The translations under genes were made by a program, and so were the position numbers. A stretch of DNA of 20,976 nucleotides, taken from assembly GCA_040877415.1 (NCBI GenBank), contig JBBDNV010000104.1, positions 1 to 20,976 of the forward strand, given 5' to 3'. This document shows positions 6,685 to 14,977 of this stretch, piece after piece (positions within the stretch are counted from its first letter, which is position 1; each line of letters begins with the position of its first letter). This stretch comes from JBBDNV01 sp040877415. Its GTDB lineage: Bacteria; Planctomycetota; Planctomycetia; Pirellulales; PALSA-1355. The notes beneath the pieces were generated by a model. That model did no database searches. It was not told the DNA's origin and saw only the letters and a program-made list of their open reading frames with translations.

Positions 6685-8826
6685 ATGAACGCGATGCCGC
6701 TCGTACTCCTGGTTTTGGCCTGCCTGGCGATCGCGTATCGCTTCTATAGCGCTTTTCTGGCGGCCAAGGTGGCCGCGCTCGACGACTCGCGCGTGACGCC
6801 GGCCCACCTCTTCAATGACGGCCAAAACTATTATCCCACCAACAAATGGGTGTTGTTCGGCCACCATTTCGCCGCCATCAGCGGCGCGGGACCTTTGATC
6901 GGGCCGGTGTTGGCCATTCAATACGGCTACATGCCGGGCCTGGTGTGGATCGTGGCCGGAGTGTGCCTGGCCGGAGCCGTGCAGGACATGCTCGTGCTCG
7001 CCGCGTCGCTGCGTCGAAAAGGCCGCTCGCTGGCCGAAATTGCCCGGGTTGAAATCGGCACGCTGGCCGGCGGAACCGCGTCGCTTGCGATCCTGTTCGT
7101 CGTCATCATCGCCCTGTCGGGCCTCGGCGTGGTGGTGGTCAAGGCGCTGGGCGGCGAAGAGATCAAGCTGGCCGCGGGCACCGTGCTGCACGTGCCCGAA
7201 GTCGGGAAAGTCGAGCTGTGGACCGAAGACGGACGGCATTACGCCACGCTGCCCCCCAACACGCGGATCAAATACCCGAATGACGCCATCGTGGTCCGCA
7301 GCGAAGCTTTCACGATTGCCTTGCCGGTCGCGCCCGACGAAATTCGAGCGGCCCATTCGCCGCTCGCGCCCGGGGCGGATCGTGCGATCGAACTCCCCGC
7401 TGGCGTGATGCAGGCCGTGCCGGGCAGCTCGTGGGGCACGTTTACGATCGCCTGCACGGTGCCGATCGCGCTGTTGATGGGGCTGTACATGTACAAGCTT
7501 CGCAAGGGGCGCGTGGTCGAGGCGTCGGCCATTGGCGCGTTGGCCGTGCTGGCCGCCACGATTGCCGGCAATTGGATTCCGGGCTCGCCGCTGGAAGGTT
7601 ATTTCCAGCTATCGCGCAACGAGACGATTCTGGCCATCTGCGCCTATGGGTTCGTTGCCTCGGTGCTGCCGGTGTGGCTGCTGTTGTGTCCGCGCGACTA
7701 TTTATCGAGCTTTTTGAAGATCGGCACGGTGGCGCTGTTGGTCGGCGCGGTGATCGTGGCCAACCCCCGGCTGCACGCCCCCACGTACAACGAATTGTTC
7801 GCCGGCGGGGGCGGACCGTATTTCAAAGGGGCGCTGTTCCCGTTCTGCTTCATCTGCATCATGTGCGGGGCCATTTCGGGCTTCCACGCGCTGGTGTCAT
7901 CGGGCACCACGCCCAAAATGATTAACAAGGAAAGCGACGCGCGGATGATCGGCTACGGGGCGATGCTCATCGAGGGGCTGGTGGGCGTGATGGCCCTGAT
8001 CGCCGCCGCTTCGCTGCCGCAAGGCGACTATTGGGCCATCAACATCGACCTCTCGCAGCAGGCCAACTACGCCGAACAACTCGCCGCAATGGACGCTTCG
8101 GCCGACAATCTGGCCGAAATCGAGCAGCAGGTCGGCGGCGAAGCGCTGCGCGGAAGAACGGGCGGAGCGGTGACGCTGGCCGTCGGCATGGCGCAGATCT
8201 TTCGCGATGCGATGAGCCGCGTCGCCGGCGGCGCGGTGAACCTCGAAGGCGTCATCAAGTACTGGTACCACTTCGCCATCATGTTCGAGGCGCTTTTTAT
8301 CCTCACCACGATCGACACCGGCACGCGCATCGCGCGGTTCCTGCTGCAAGAAGCGCTGGGCAAGATCTATCCGGCTTTCGACCGCACCGATTGGCTGCCC
8401 GGCGCCGTCGTCACCACCGCCATCGTGACGGCCGCCTGGGGCGGGCTGATCTGGACCGGCTCGATCGAAACCATCTGGCCCATGTTCGGCATCGCCAACC
8501 AGATGCTGGCCGTCATTGCGCTGGCGGTCGTGACGACCGTGATGGTCAACGCCGGAAAACGCCGCTACGCGCCGTTGACGATCCTGCCGATGCTGTTCGT
8601 CATCGGCAGCACCGCGACGGCCGGATTTCAGATGATCACCGGGCGGTTTGCCGGCCAAATCGCCGACGGCTGGGCCGCCGGCGGACTCAACGGCATTCTG
8701 TTGCAGGGCGTGCTCAATGCCGGCCTGATCGTGCTGATGATCGGCTCGGTCGTCATCATTCTTTCCCAGGCCATCACGCGCTGGCTGGCTCCCACGCCCG
8801 GAGGAAATGGCACCGCCGGCGCGTAA
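6685..8826 (+). CDS. cstA: Carbon starvation protein A family transporter (CstA) with an inserted domain
   Basis: A 713-residue polytopic membrane protein. The family hallmarks are present: the opening YRFYSAFLAAKV, NDGQNYYPTNKWVLFGHHFAAISGAGPLIGP, the GLVWI...GAVQDM region, SSGTTPKMINKES, and EALRGRTGGAVTLAVGMA. CstA/BtsT proteins import pyruvate or peptides, in E. coli when carbon is short (family knowledge). Residues of about 156-248 are an extra, largely hydrophilic segment lying between VVVVKAL and SSWGTFTI, which are nearly adjacent in E. coli CstA. The C-terminal region is correspondingly shorter. ATG start, with AAGGTGG about 8 bases upstream; it lies 50 bases after the endonuclease gene but is unlikely to be functionally linked to it. 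No obvious catabolite-control site is seen. Confidence 0.93.
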   Translation: MNAMPLVLLVLACLAIAYRFYSAFLAAKVAALDDSRVTPAHLFNDGQNYYPTNKWVLFGHHFAAISGAGPLIGPVLAIQYGYMPGLVWIVAGVCLAGAVQDMLVLAASLRRKGRSLAEIARVEIGTLAGGTASLAILFVVIIALSGLGVVVVKALGGEEIKLAAGTVLHVPEVGKVELWTEDGRHYATLPPNTRIKYPNDAIVVRSEAFTIALPVAPDEIRAAHSPLAPGADRAIELPAGVMQAVPGSSWGTFTIACTVPIALLMGLYMYKLRKGRVVEASAIGALAVLAATIAGNWIPGSPLEGYFQLSRNETILAICAYGFVASVLPVWLLLCPRDYLSSFLKIGTVALLVGAVIVANPRLHAPTYNELFAGGGGPYFKGALFPFCFICIMCGAISGFHALVSSGTTPKMINKESDARMIGYGAMLIEGLVGVMALIAAASLPQGDYWAINIDLSQQANYAEQLAAMDASADNLAEIEQQVGGEALRGRTGGAVTLAVGMAQIFRDAMSRVAGGAVNLEGVIKYWYHFAIMFEALFILTTIDTGTRIARFLLQEALGKIYPAFDRTDWLPGAVVTTAIVTAAWGGLIWTGSIETIWPMFGIANQMLAVIALAVVTTVMVNAGKRRYAPLTILPMLFVIGSTATAGFQMITGRFAGQIADGWAAGGLNGILLQGVLNAGLIVLMIGSVVIILSQAITRWLAPTPGGNGTAGA

Positions 8827-8916
8827 TTTCCGGCGGGCGATACTGCCGCGCGGAACGATCAGTAGCCGCGGTCTGTGACCCCGTTGTTTTTGACGGGCCC
8901 TCACCGAGGCCGGCCA

Positions 8917-10281
8917 CTATTCACCACGCTCGTCCGACGTCGGGCCGGTCAACTGATGCTTCGACAGCCGGAAGCTGCGCACCGAAAAACCGTCGGCCGA
9001 CGAGTTGGTGACGGTGTGCTCGTGGGGCAAGTCCCAACGTCCCACGCGCATCCAGCGGTCCTGCACCGTTTCGCTGCGCAGTGGTTTGCCCGTTGGCTCG
9101 TCCCAGTATTGCACGGTGTACGAGCGCGGCAGAAACATGCCTTCGGCGTTCCGATCGTTGTCGAGCACGGTGATGGTCATGTTCGCCCCGTCGAGCACGC
9201 GATTGACGGTGGTGATCTCTTTGTCCTTGACGCGATAGCTCGTGGCGAAATGGCCTCCCTCGAATTCCAGCAGCCGGCCCAGCGGATGATCGACCTTGTC
9301 GTCGGCGAAGCGCAGCACCGGTTTGGGATCGCCGGGCGAGGGCGATTGGCTGGCCGCGCGATGCATAGTGATCGATTCGAGCTGCTCCTGAACCCATTCG
9401 GCGAACGGCTTTTCGTCGATGTCGAGCTTCACGCCGCCGTCGGCCGACACGCTGACCCTGCCGGAGAACGGGCGACTTTCGATATCGCCCGCGATATCGG
9501 CCGTGAAGCCCGGGAAGTCGTGCCACGCGGCGCGCGAGGCAAGCGCCTCCTCGAATATCGCCACGGCTTCGGGGTCGGCTCCGCTTTTCGCCAGCGGCCA
9601 GGCGAACGATAGCGTGGCGAACTCGCGCACTTCCTCGTAGCCGCGTCCTTGGTGCTCGCCCGCCGTGGGATTCACGTGGCTGGTGTAGACGCCAAACACG
9701 CCGGAATGTGGGGGTTTAAAGATCGCACGGCCATCGTCGTCGGTTTCGAGCTCCTCGCTCGCGAGGTCGGCATCGACGGTGCTGATCTTGGCCTTGGGCA
9801 TCGGCTTGCCGTCCCGTAGCGCGGTCAGCAGGACGTGGTCCTTTTCGAAGCGGGCCACGATTTCCAGCGGACTGTTATGGGCCGCCAGGCGATTGACCTC
9901 TTCGGGAGTGCCGGCCACCGCCTTGGAGTAATGCCGCAGCAGGAACGGCGGCGACGCCGGGCGATTGAGCACGCCGTAATCCAACTGCCCGGCCACCATC
10001 AGCGTTCCACTCACCGGAACGTGGGCCCGCAGCCGGTCGGAAAGTTTTCGCAAGGCGAGCGGGCGAAACTCGCCGGGGGTGGTCTGAATCGAAAACCGCG
10101 CGCCGGCCACCTTGTCGATGAAGCGCGGATCGCCGGCGGTGGCATATTCGCTGAAGTAGACTTCGGCCACGCGGCCGCCTTCCGCTGGCGGACAGATCCG
10201 CACGAACAAGAAATGGGCTTGTGCCTGCGCGCCCGCCACCGCCAGGCTCAACATGGCCGCCAAGACCGCAATCCGCCTCAT
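8917..10281 (-). CDS. Exported protein with DUF4198-like N-terminal and DUF3386-like C-terminal domains
   Basis: A 454-residue protein with a signal peptide (RRIAVLAAMLSLAVAGAQAQA); cleavage after AQA would leave His23 as the first residue. Residues of about 23-230 resemble DUF4198/NikM-type periplasmic domains: HFLFVR, a segment around EVYFSEYATAGDP, and a carboxypeptidase-regulatory-like beta module with DDGRAIFKPPHSGVFGVY. Residues of about 240-440 resemble DUF3386: FTADIAGDIES, WVQEQLESITMHR, DHPLGRLLEFE, TVLDNDRN, YWDEPTGKPL. DUF4198 domains are often linked to metal uptake or binding; DUF3386 has no known activity. The start is ATG with GAGGTG just upstream. It is convergent with cstA and has no same-strand partner within 180 bases. 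Assignment is from recalled family patterns, not a search. Confidence 0.72.
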   Translation of the reverse strand: MRRIAVLAAMLSLAVAGAQAQAHFLFVRICPPAEGGRVAEVYFSEYATAGDPRFIDKVAGARFSIQTTPGEFRPLALRKLSDRLRAHVPVSGTLMVAGQLDYGVLNRPASPPFLLRHYSKAVAGTPEEVNRLAAHNSPLEIVARFEKDHVLLTALRDGKPMPKAKISTVDADLASEELETDDDGRAIFKPPHSGVFGVYTSHVNPTAGEHQGRGYEEVREFATLSFAWPLAKSGADPEAVAIFEEALASRAAWHDFPGFTADIAGDIESRPFSGRVSVSADGGVKLDIDEKPFAEWVQEQLESITMHRAASQSPSPGDPKPVLRFADDKVDHPLGRLLEFEGGHFATSYRVKDKEITTVNRVLDGANMTITVLDNDRNAEGMFLPRSYTVQYWDEPTGKPLRSETVQDRWMRVGRWDLPHEHTVTNSSADGFSVRSFRLSKHQLTGPTSDERGE

Positions 10282-10444
10282 CGGTCACCTCGCTGTCAAA
10301 AATGGCCGCTCGGCCGCTTCGGTATGAATTCTAAGATCCGCTTGAAGGGGCCACAAGTTTGCCGCGCTGGGGAATCCGCCCGCTCGAGCACGAGGCGGCG
10401 ACGGCCGAACGTGATCGACTCGCGGTCGTCAGGGCCGGCCGCAA
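10282..10444. other. Gap between the exported protein gene and the dehydrogenase operon terminator
   Basis: Presumed promoter region of the exported protein gene (-). No box of convincing quality is visible, and I see no RNA gene. Confidence 0.35.
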
Positions 10445-10470
10445 GTAAAACCGGCCTCATTGAGGCCGGC
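10445..10470 (-). terminator. Intrinsic terminator of the three-gene operon
   Basis: Read on the minus strand, a perfect nine-base inverted repeat CCGGCCTCA / TGAGGCCGG begins directly after the TAG stop and is followed at once by TTTTAC. The central bases must open to form the loop, leaving about a 7-bp GC-rich stem. This is the clearest terminator in the window. Confidence 0.75.
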
Positions 10471-11327
10471 TACAGTTTCTCGAAGGCTCGCAGGATGGCG
10501 CTGTTGTCCAGCTCGCCAAAGCCGGCGGCCTCGGCCCGCGCCAAAAGCTCCCGATGCACCTTGGACAACGGCAATTCGATTCCGGTTCGCCGGGCGGCTT
10601 CCAGCACCAGCCGCACGTCTTTGGCGTGCTGCGAAAGCCGGGCCTGCGGCGTAAAATCGCCGGAGATCATTTTCGCCCCCTTGGCGTCCATGACGGCCGA
10701 ATAGGCGGCGCCGGCCTGCAAGATCTCCAGCGTCGTCGGCAGATCGAGCATTAGGGCGCGGGCCAGCGTGAACCCTTCGGCCAGCGCCGCGCGATTCAGT
10801 CCCAGCACGAGATTCACCACGAGCTTCATCCGCGACCCGCTGCCCCAGGGCCCGACGTGAAACACCCGTTTGGCCAGGCAGCCGAGCACGTAGCCGGCCT
10901 GGCGAAACGCTTGTTCCGTGCCGCCGGCCATGACGATCGCCTGGCCGTCGCGCACAAGGGCGCTGGAGCCGGCCACCGTGGCGTCGAGATATTCGACGCC
11001 GCGTTTTGCCAGCGACTCGCCCAAGGCGGCCGTTTCCACGGGGTCGCCGGTCGAGGTGTCGATCACCAGCAGACCGCTTCGCAACTGCGACTGCACCGAA
11101 TCGACGAGCGACGAGACGACGCTCGAATCGGGAAGGCTCAGCACGATCGGGTCGCATTGGGCGACGACCTCGGCCGCGCTTTTGGCCGACTGCCCGCCCG
11201 CGTCGCAAAACTCCCGCCGCCTGGCGTCGAGCAAATCGTAGCCGATGACGCGCATGCCCGCGGCAATCAAGCGATCGGCAAGCGCCGAGCCGAGCAGGCC
11301 GAGACCGATGAGACCGACGGTGCGCAC
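10470..11327 (-). CDS. NAD(P)-dependent beta-hydroxyacid dehydrogenase (3-hydroxyisobutyrate dehydrogenase family)
   Basis: A 285-residue oxidoreductase. The N-terminal Rossmann motif is GLIGLGLLGSALADRL (GxGxxG at 8-13). The substrate-binding stretch ATVAGSSALVRDG (117-128), and the catalytic lysine K168 with N172 in GSGSRMKLVVN, define the family that interconverts 3-hydroxyacids and semialdehydes (3-hydroxyisobutyrate, tartronate semialdehyde, 6-phosphogluconate relatives). Longer open frame exists upstream, but GTG at 11325-11327 places the Rossmann fold at residue 2 and has GGAGG seven bases before it, so I chose it. It begins 2 bases past the MFS gene stop, so translation is probably coupled. 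The exact substrate is unknown; a tartronate-semialdehyde-like role would fit a transporter neighbour. Confidence 0.88.
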   Translation of the reverse strand: MRTVGLIGLGLLGSALADRLIAAGMRVIGYDLLDARRREFCDAGGQSAKSAAEVVAQCDPIVLSLPDSSVVSSLVDSVQSQLRSGLLVIDTSTGDPVETAALGESLAKRGVEYLDATVAGSSALVRDGQAIVMAGGTEQAFRQAGYVLGCLAKRVFHVGPWGSGSRMKLVVNLVLGLNRAALAEGFTLARALMLDLPTTLEILQAGAAYSAVMDAKGAKMISGDFTPQARLSQHAKDVRLVLEAARRTGIELPLSKVHRELLARAEAAGFGELDNSAILRAFEKL

Positions 11328-11329
11328 GG

Positions 11330-12682
11330 TCAATCCTCCAATCGGTTCTTGGTCGTGTCGGGAGCGAAACAAATCACGACCATGCCGGCCACGTAAACCA
11401 AACCGGTAATCGAGCCGACCCGGGCGTAGTCGCCGTGGAACCAGCCGGCCAGAACGCCGGCGCCGAGCACGCAGCCGGCGGCCAGTATTCGGCCCGAGTT
11501 GAACGTGACGCCGATGCCGGTCGAGCGGACCCGGGTGGGAAACAGTTCCGGCAGGTACAAAGGCAGCCAGCCGAAATACGTGACGCCGACGAATCCTAAC
11601 AGGAATGTGAACCACTTGAACATCGAATCGTGCGGCGTGAGAAAACTATAGATATAGGAGCTGGTCAATAACGACGCGAGGCTGATCAGAAAATAGGTCA
11701 GGCGGCGGCCCAACAAGCTGGCGATCCAGCCGCCGAGCAGGCTGCCGAACACCGCGCCGCCGGAGCGAATGATTTGCGTCCGGGCTTTGAAGCGCGGATC
11801 GCCCGAGCCCTGGGTCGGGCGCTCTGATTGCGCGGCGCTCGGTGCGGAATCTTGGGGCACGGTGACTGCTGCAGCCGCCTGGTCCGACCACGGCACCAGC
11901 CAGTTGGCATTGGCGGCGGTGCCGATCACCGGAATTCCTCCCAGGCAAATCCCGATCACCGTGCGGCTCAGAAGCGGCGGACGCAGAATCTCGCGCACCG
12001 GCTGGGCCGGCGACGATGCGGCGACCGGCGACAACTTTCCGGCCAGCCAGCGCGGCGACTCGGGCACGAGGGCCCAGGCAAATATGCCGACCACCGCCGG
12101 CGCGGAACCGACCAACAGCACCCACCGCCACGATTCGGGCGTGACGAAAAAGAAATAGCACACCACGCCCAACAGCACAAAACCGACGTTGGCGGCCGCG
12201 CCCATCAGGCCGGCCAAAAGAGGCCGCGACACGCCGGGCAGCCCTTCGACGGCCAATGCCACCGAGTTGGGCCACGCGCCGCCGATGCCCATGCAGGCCA
12301 CGAATCGCAGCACCCACAACGAATACGCATCGGACGCGAAATACGTCAATCCGGTCACGACCGAATAGCACATCACGCTGGCGGCCATGGCCCGGGTGCG
12401 ACCGGCGCGATCGCCGAGCATGCCGAACACCCAGCCGCCCGCCGCGGCTCCCAGCAAGAAGGCCACCTGATACCAGGCGAACCACTGGGCGGCGACCTGC
12501 TCGATCTGGCCCGCTTCATACCGCGATCCGAGGATGTCGATGACCGCCGGCCGCGCGATCAGCACGAACAGCGAAATCTCCATGCCCGCAAACATCCAGG
12601 CGGCAAACGCCGTGACCAGCACCAGCCACCGTTGGCGGGCCGAAAGTTCGTCAGCTCCCGGATTGACAGCCGCTCGGCTCAT
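11330..12682 (-). CDS. Major facilitator superfamily transporter (sugar/organic acid type)
   Basis: A 450-residue protein with about 12 hydrophobic segments. MFS motif A is seen as GMLGDRAGRTRAM (88-100), and PESPRWLA (about 208-215) before the central loop is typical of sugar-porter and aromatic-acid (AAHS-type) families. Acidic or charged residues in the first helix (AGMEISLF) suggest a proton-coupled substrate symporter. The loop in the second half (about 265-300; PQDSAPSAAQSERP) is unusually long and low-complexity. It overlaps the upstream aldo/keto reductase by four bases (ATGA) and is two bases from the dehydrogenase, so it should import or export the substrate of those enzymes. The specific substrate cannot be told from sequence. 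Confidence 0.88.
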   Translation of the reverse strand: MSRAAVNPGADELSARQRWLVLVTAFAAWMFAGMEISLFVLIARPAVIDILGSRYEAGQIEQVAAQWFAWYQVAFLLGAAAGGWVFGMLGDRAGRTRAMAASVMCYSVVTGLTYFASDAYSLWVLRFVACMGIGGAWPNSVALAVEGLPGVSRPLLAGLMGAAANVGFVLLGVVCYFFFVTPESWRWVLLVGSAPAVVGIFAWALVPESPRWLAGKLSPVAASSPAQPVREILRPPLLSRTVIGICLGGIPVIGTAANANWLVPWSDQAAAAVTVPQDSAPSAAQSERPTQGSGDPRFKARTQIIRSGGAVFGSLLGGWIASLLGRRLTYFLISLASLLTSSYIYSFLTPHDSMFKWFTFLLGFVGVTYFGWLPLYLPELFPTRVRSTGIGVTFNSGRILAAGCVLGAGVLAGWFHGDYARVGSITGLVYVAGMVVICFAPDTTKNRLED

Positions 12683-13677
12683 GGGGAAGGTCCGTGGGAC
12701 GTTAACGCGTGTTCGTCGAGAGTGGCCAAAAGTTTTGGGTCGAGCGGTCCGCGGGAGGCGAACCGGACGACCTGGTCAACCTCGTCGGGCGTCGCGAAGC
12801 CGATGATGGCGCTCGTGATGGCCGGATGGCTGAGGACAAAGCGCACGGCCGCCTCCTCGCGCCCAATGTCCGGGGGCAACAGCCCGGCAATCCGCTCGGC
12901 CCGGGCGCAATCCTGCCGGTAGAGCTCGAGCGGGAAGTAGGGGGTTTTGAGCGTGTGCGGGCTGGGCGGTTTTCCGGCCAAGGCGCCGCCGGCCAGCACG
13001 CGAATCGCGAATACGCCCATCCCGCGGCGACGGCAGACGTCGATCAGGTTGCCGTAATCGGTCTGGTCGAAACCGGCCGGCATGGCGCGGCCGGCGCTGG
13101 GATTGAGCAGGTTGTGGGGAATCTGAATCGACGCGAACGCGCCGCTGGCAATCACTTCCACGAGCGCGCCGGGTTCGCCCAGTCCGGTCAGCCCCAGATG
13201 CTCGACCAACCCGTCCCGCCGCAGCCGCTCCAATTCCTCGACGAGCCCGCCGGAACCGAGCACATGAGCCGGCGTAATCGAAGTGGGCTCGGCGCCGGCG
13301 CAGGCAGTGATCGAATTGTGAATCTGCAAAAGGGTCACGCGCGCAAGCCGCAAGCGCCCAAGACTGGCAAGCAGCGACTCGCGGGCGGCGGCCGCGATGT
13401 CGGCGAGCCGATCGGGCATGATGCGAATTTTTGTGGCGACGTGCACGCGCGATTGAACGCCCAGCTCCGCGAGACTGCGCCCCAAATTCTCTTCCGATCG
13501 ACCTTCGCCGTACGTGGCGGCCGTGTCGAACCAATTGACGCCCAGCTCCACGGCCCGGCGAATCGTTTCGCGCTGCACGTCGTGGCGGTCGCCCACGAGC
13601 AATTGCGACACCGGCCCGGCGCCGAACGAAACGGCCGAAACCGCGATGCCTGTCGAGCCGAGCGTGCGTTTTTCCAT
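12679..13677 (-). CDS. Aldo/keto reductase
   Basis: A 332-residue TIM-barrel oxidoreductase. The catalytic tetrad is readable: D51 and Y56 in WFDTAATYGEGRSEENLG, K83 in VATKI, H120 in LLQIHNS. The C-terminal GREEAAVRFVLSHPAITSAIIGFATPDEV is the NADP(H)-binding part of the family. The opening MEKRTLGSTGIAVSAVSFGAG is standard. It resembles the L-galactose dehydrogenase/L-fucose-dehydrogenase-like bacterial branch rather than eukaryotic reductases. It is the first gene of the operon, overlapping the transporter by ATGA, and would reduce or oxidise a sugar-derived aldehyde or polyol. The start gives the standard N-terminus; no strong ribosome site is visible. Confidence 0.9.
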   Translation of the reverse strand: MEKRTLGSTGIAVSAVSFGAGPVSQLLVGDRHDVQRETIRRAVELGVNWFDTAATYGEGRSEENLGRSLAELGVQSRVHVATKIRIMPDRLADIAAAARESLLASLGRLRLARVTLLQIHNSITACAGAEPTSITPAHVLGSGGLVEELERLRRDGLVEHLGLTGLGEPGALVEVIASGAFASIQIPHNLLNPSAGRAMPAGFDQTDYGNLIDVCRRRGMGVFAIRVLAGGALAGKPPSPHTLKTPYFPLELYRQDCARAERIAGLLPPDIGREEAAVRFVLSHPAITSAIIGFATPDEVDQVVRFASRGPLDPKLLATLDEHALTSHGPSP

Positions 13678-13858
13678 GCGGGCATCCGATACTTGTGGCG
13701 GTGACGGCGAGCGCGAGAAACAGCCCCAACATCACGCTCGGTCAGCGTCGTTCTGCCGGATGCGACTCGTTGCTTGTCAAGCAGTGTGGCCGGCGGCCCG
13801 GGTGGGCAAGCCACCCGTGGCACCACGTGGCACCCGTCAGCTTCATTTTGACGCGCTG
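13678..13858. other. Gap upstream of the aldo/keto reductase operon, with short dyads
   Basis: On the minus strand a TTGACA box (13775-13780) lies about 100 bases before the operon start but without a good -10. At about 13799-13815, GGGTGG and CCACCC form a six-base stem around GCAAG, followed by two direct copies of CGTGGCACC. Such GTGGC/GCCAC words are common between planctomycete genes (recalled, not checked). Confidence 0.4.
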
Positions 13859-14920
13859 CTAGCGCAGCTCATCGCAAGCGGCGAGGCCCATGATGGCCAG
13901 GTTTGTGCCGGCGTGCGTGATGAAATGATGGCTGTCCTTGTTGAGCGAGCGGGTGAACCAGCGGCCGCTTGCGCGCTGATGCGTCTTGAGCCACGCGACG
14001 CCGCGCGCAAGCCGCGCATCGTCGGCCGGCACTTCGGATCGCCGGGCCAGGTAAATCGCCAGGCCGGTCGCGTATCCGTCGCCGGTGGTCAGGTCCTGCG
14101 GCGAACCGTCGGCGCGGGGCCAATCGCCCAGCGACGCGATGCTAAAGCCGCCGTCTTCGTGCTGCAAAGCCAGGATTTCGTCGAGGCAATTGTTGCGCGC
14201 GTCGGATTTTAGCCAGCCGGGACGATACGTATCGGCCCAGAGCAGCATCGCGCGATGGTGGAGCGTGGGCATGGGCGTATTGGCCAAATAGCTTTTGAGC
14301 TTTTTGATGCCGGCGGTGGCGGCCTGCGTATCGGCGTATTTTTCCGGCGCAACGGAGACCGCCAGCGCGATCATGGTTGCGCCAAACTCGTCGTCGTTTT
14401 CGAAGGGGGGCCAGCCGCAACTGATCCAATCCACGCCGCCGTCGGCGCGCTGGACGGTCCACATCCGGTCGAGCGCCTCGCGGGAGACCGGGTGCAGTTT
14501 TCCGGTCGTCAAGGCATCGTTATAGGCCAGCACCAGGGCCGTCATCACCACCTCGGTGTCCCAGCGGGGACCCTTGTCCTTCCAACGCGTGGTCACGAGA
14601 TCTTCGGCATACTTGCGGACGGTTCGGTGGGCCTCGTCGTCGGCGCCCAGCGCCGGGCGCGCAAGCAGGTACAAATAGTTGGTGTGGCAGGTCATGCAGT
14701 CGCGTTTCTTCTGCCAGACCAGCGCCGCGGAATCGAGAAAATGCTTGCCCCGCTCGAGCGAAAACTCGGCGGCCAGCGGCTCGTCGGGTGTATTGGCCGC
14801 CGGCTCGACGGCGTCGGCCAGCGTTACCGGCTCGATCGTCGCCGGGTCGCCCGCCGCTAAGGTACCGGCAAAGACGATCGCCAAACAAACGGCGATCAAC
14901 CCAATCGCATTGCGAATCAT
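13859..14920 (-). CDS. Exported alpha/alpha-barrel (prenyltransferase/squalene-cyclase-like) protein with a CxxCH motif
   Basis: A 353-residue protein beginning with a signal-like segment (IRNAIGLIAVCLAIVFAGTLAAG). CMTCH at 75-79 is a canonical covalent heme-c attachment motif, and the predicted export places it where cytochrome c maturation occurs. The rest consists of helical pairs with repeated QxxDGGx-type turns (VQRADGGVDW, LQHEDGGFS, and GDGYATGLA), the pattern of squalene-hopene cyclase and prenyltransferase beta-subunit barrels. The DxDD cyclase motif is not seen, so cyclase activity is unlikely. An open frame extends 18 codons further, but ATG at 14918-14920 has GGAG nine bases upstream and begins the signal peptide. 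It lies 57 bases after a VOC-like gene on the same strand. Function unknown. Confidence 0.75.
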   Translation of the reverse strand: MIRNAIGLIAVCLAIVFAGTLAAGDPATIEPVTLADAVEPAANTPDEPLAAEFSLERGKHFLDSAALVWQKKRDCMTCHTNYLYLLARPALGADDEAHRTVRKYAEDLVTTRWKDKGPRWDTEVVMTALVLAYNDALTTGKLHPVSREALDRMWTVQRADGGVDWISCGWPPFENDDEFGATMIALAVSVAPEKYADTQAATAGIKKLKSYLANTPMPTLHHRAMLLWADTYRPGWLKSDARNNCLDEILALQHEDGGFSIASLGDWPRADGSPQDLTTGDGYATGLAIYLARRSEVPADDARLARGVAWLKTHQRASGRWFTRSLNKDSHHFITHAGTNLAIMGLAACDELR

Positions 14921-14977
14921 GGCACGGTTCTCCGGGTGAGGCAGGTATGGGGCCAGTGGTCTGTCTCGGCGCACGGC

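Noticed and set aside
7897..9011. Long frames opposite and overlapping cstA (7897-8904 -, 8031-9011 +)
   Set aside because: Arginine-, histidine- and aspartate-rich low-complexity products without domains; shadows of cstA.
11328..11615. N-terminal extension of the hydroxyacid dehydrogenase to 381 codons
   Set aside because: It overlaps the MFS gene in another frame; the GTG at 11327 has a strong ribosome site and fits the Rossmann fold.
12709..13704. 331-codon plus-strand frame opposite the aldo/keto reductase
   Set aside because: The opposite strand has a complete catalytic tetrad and an operon fit; this frame has no recognisable motif.
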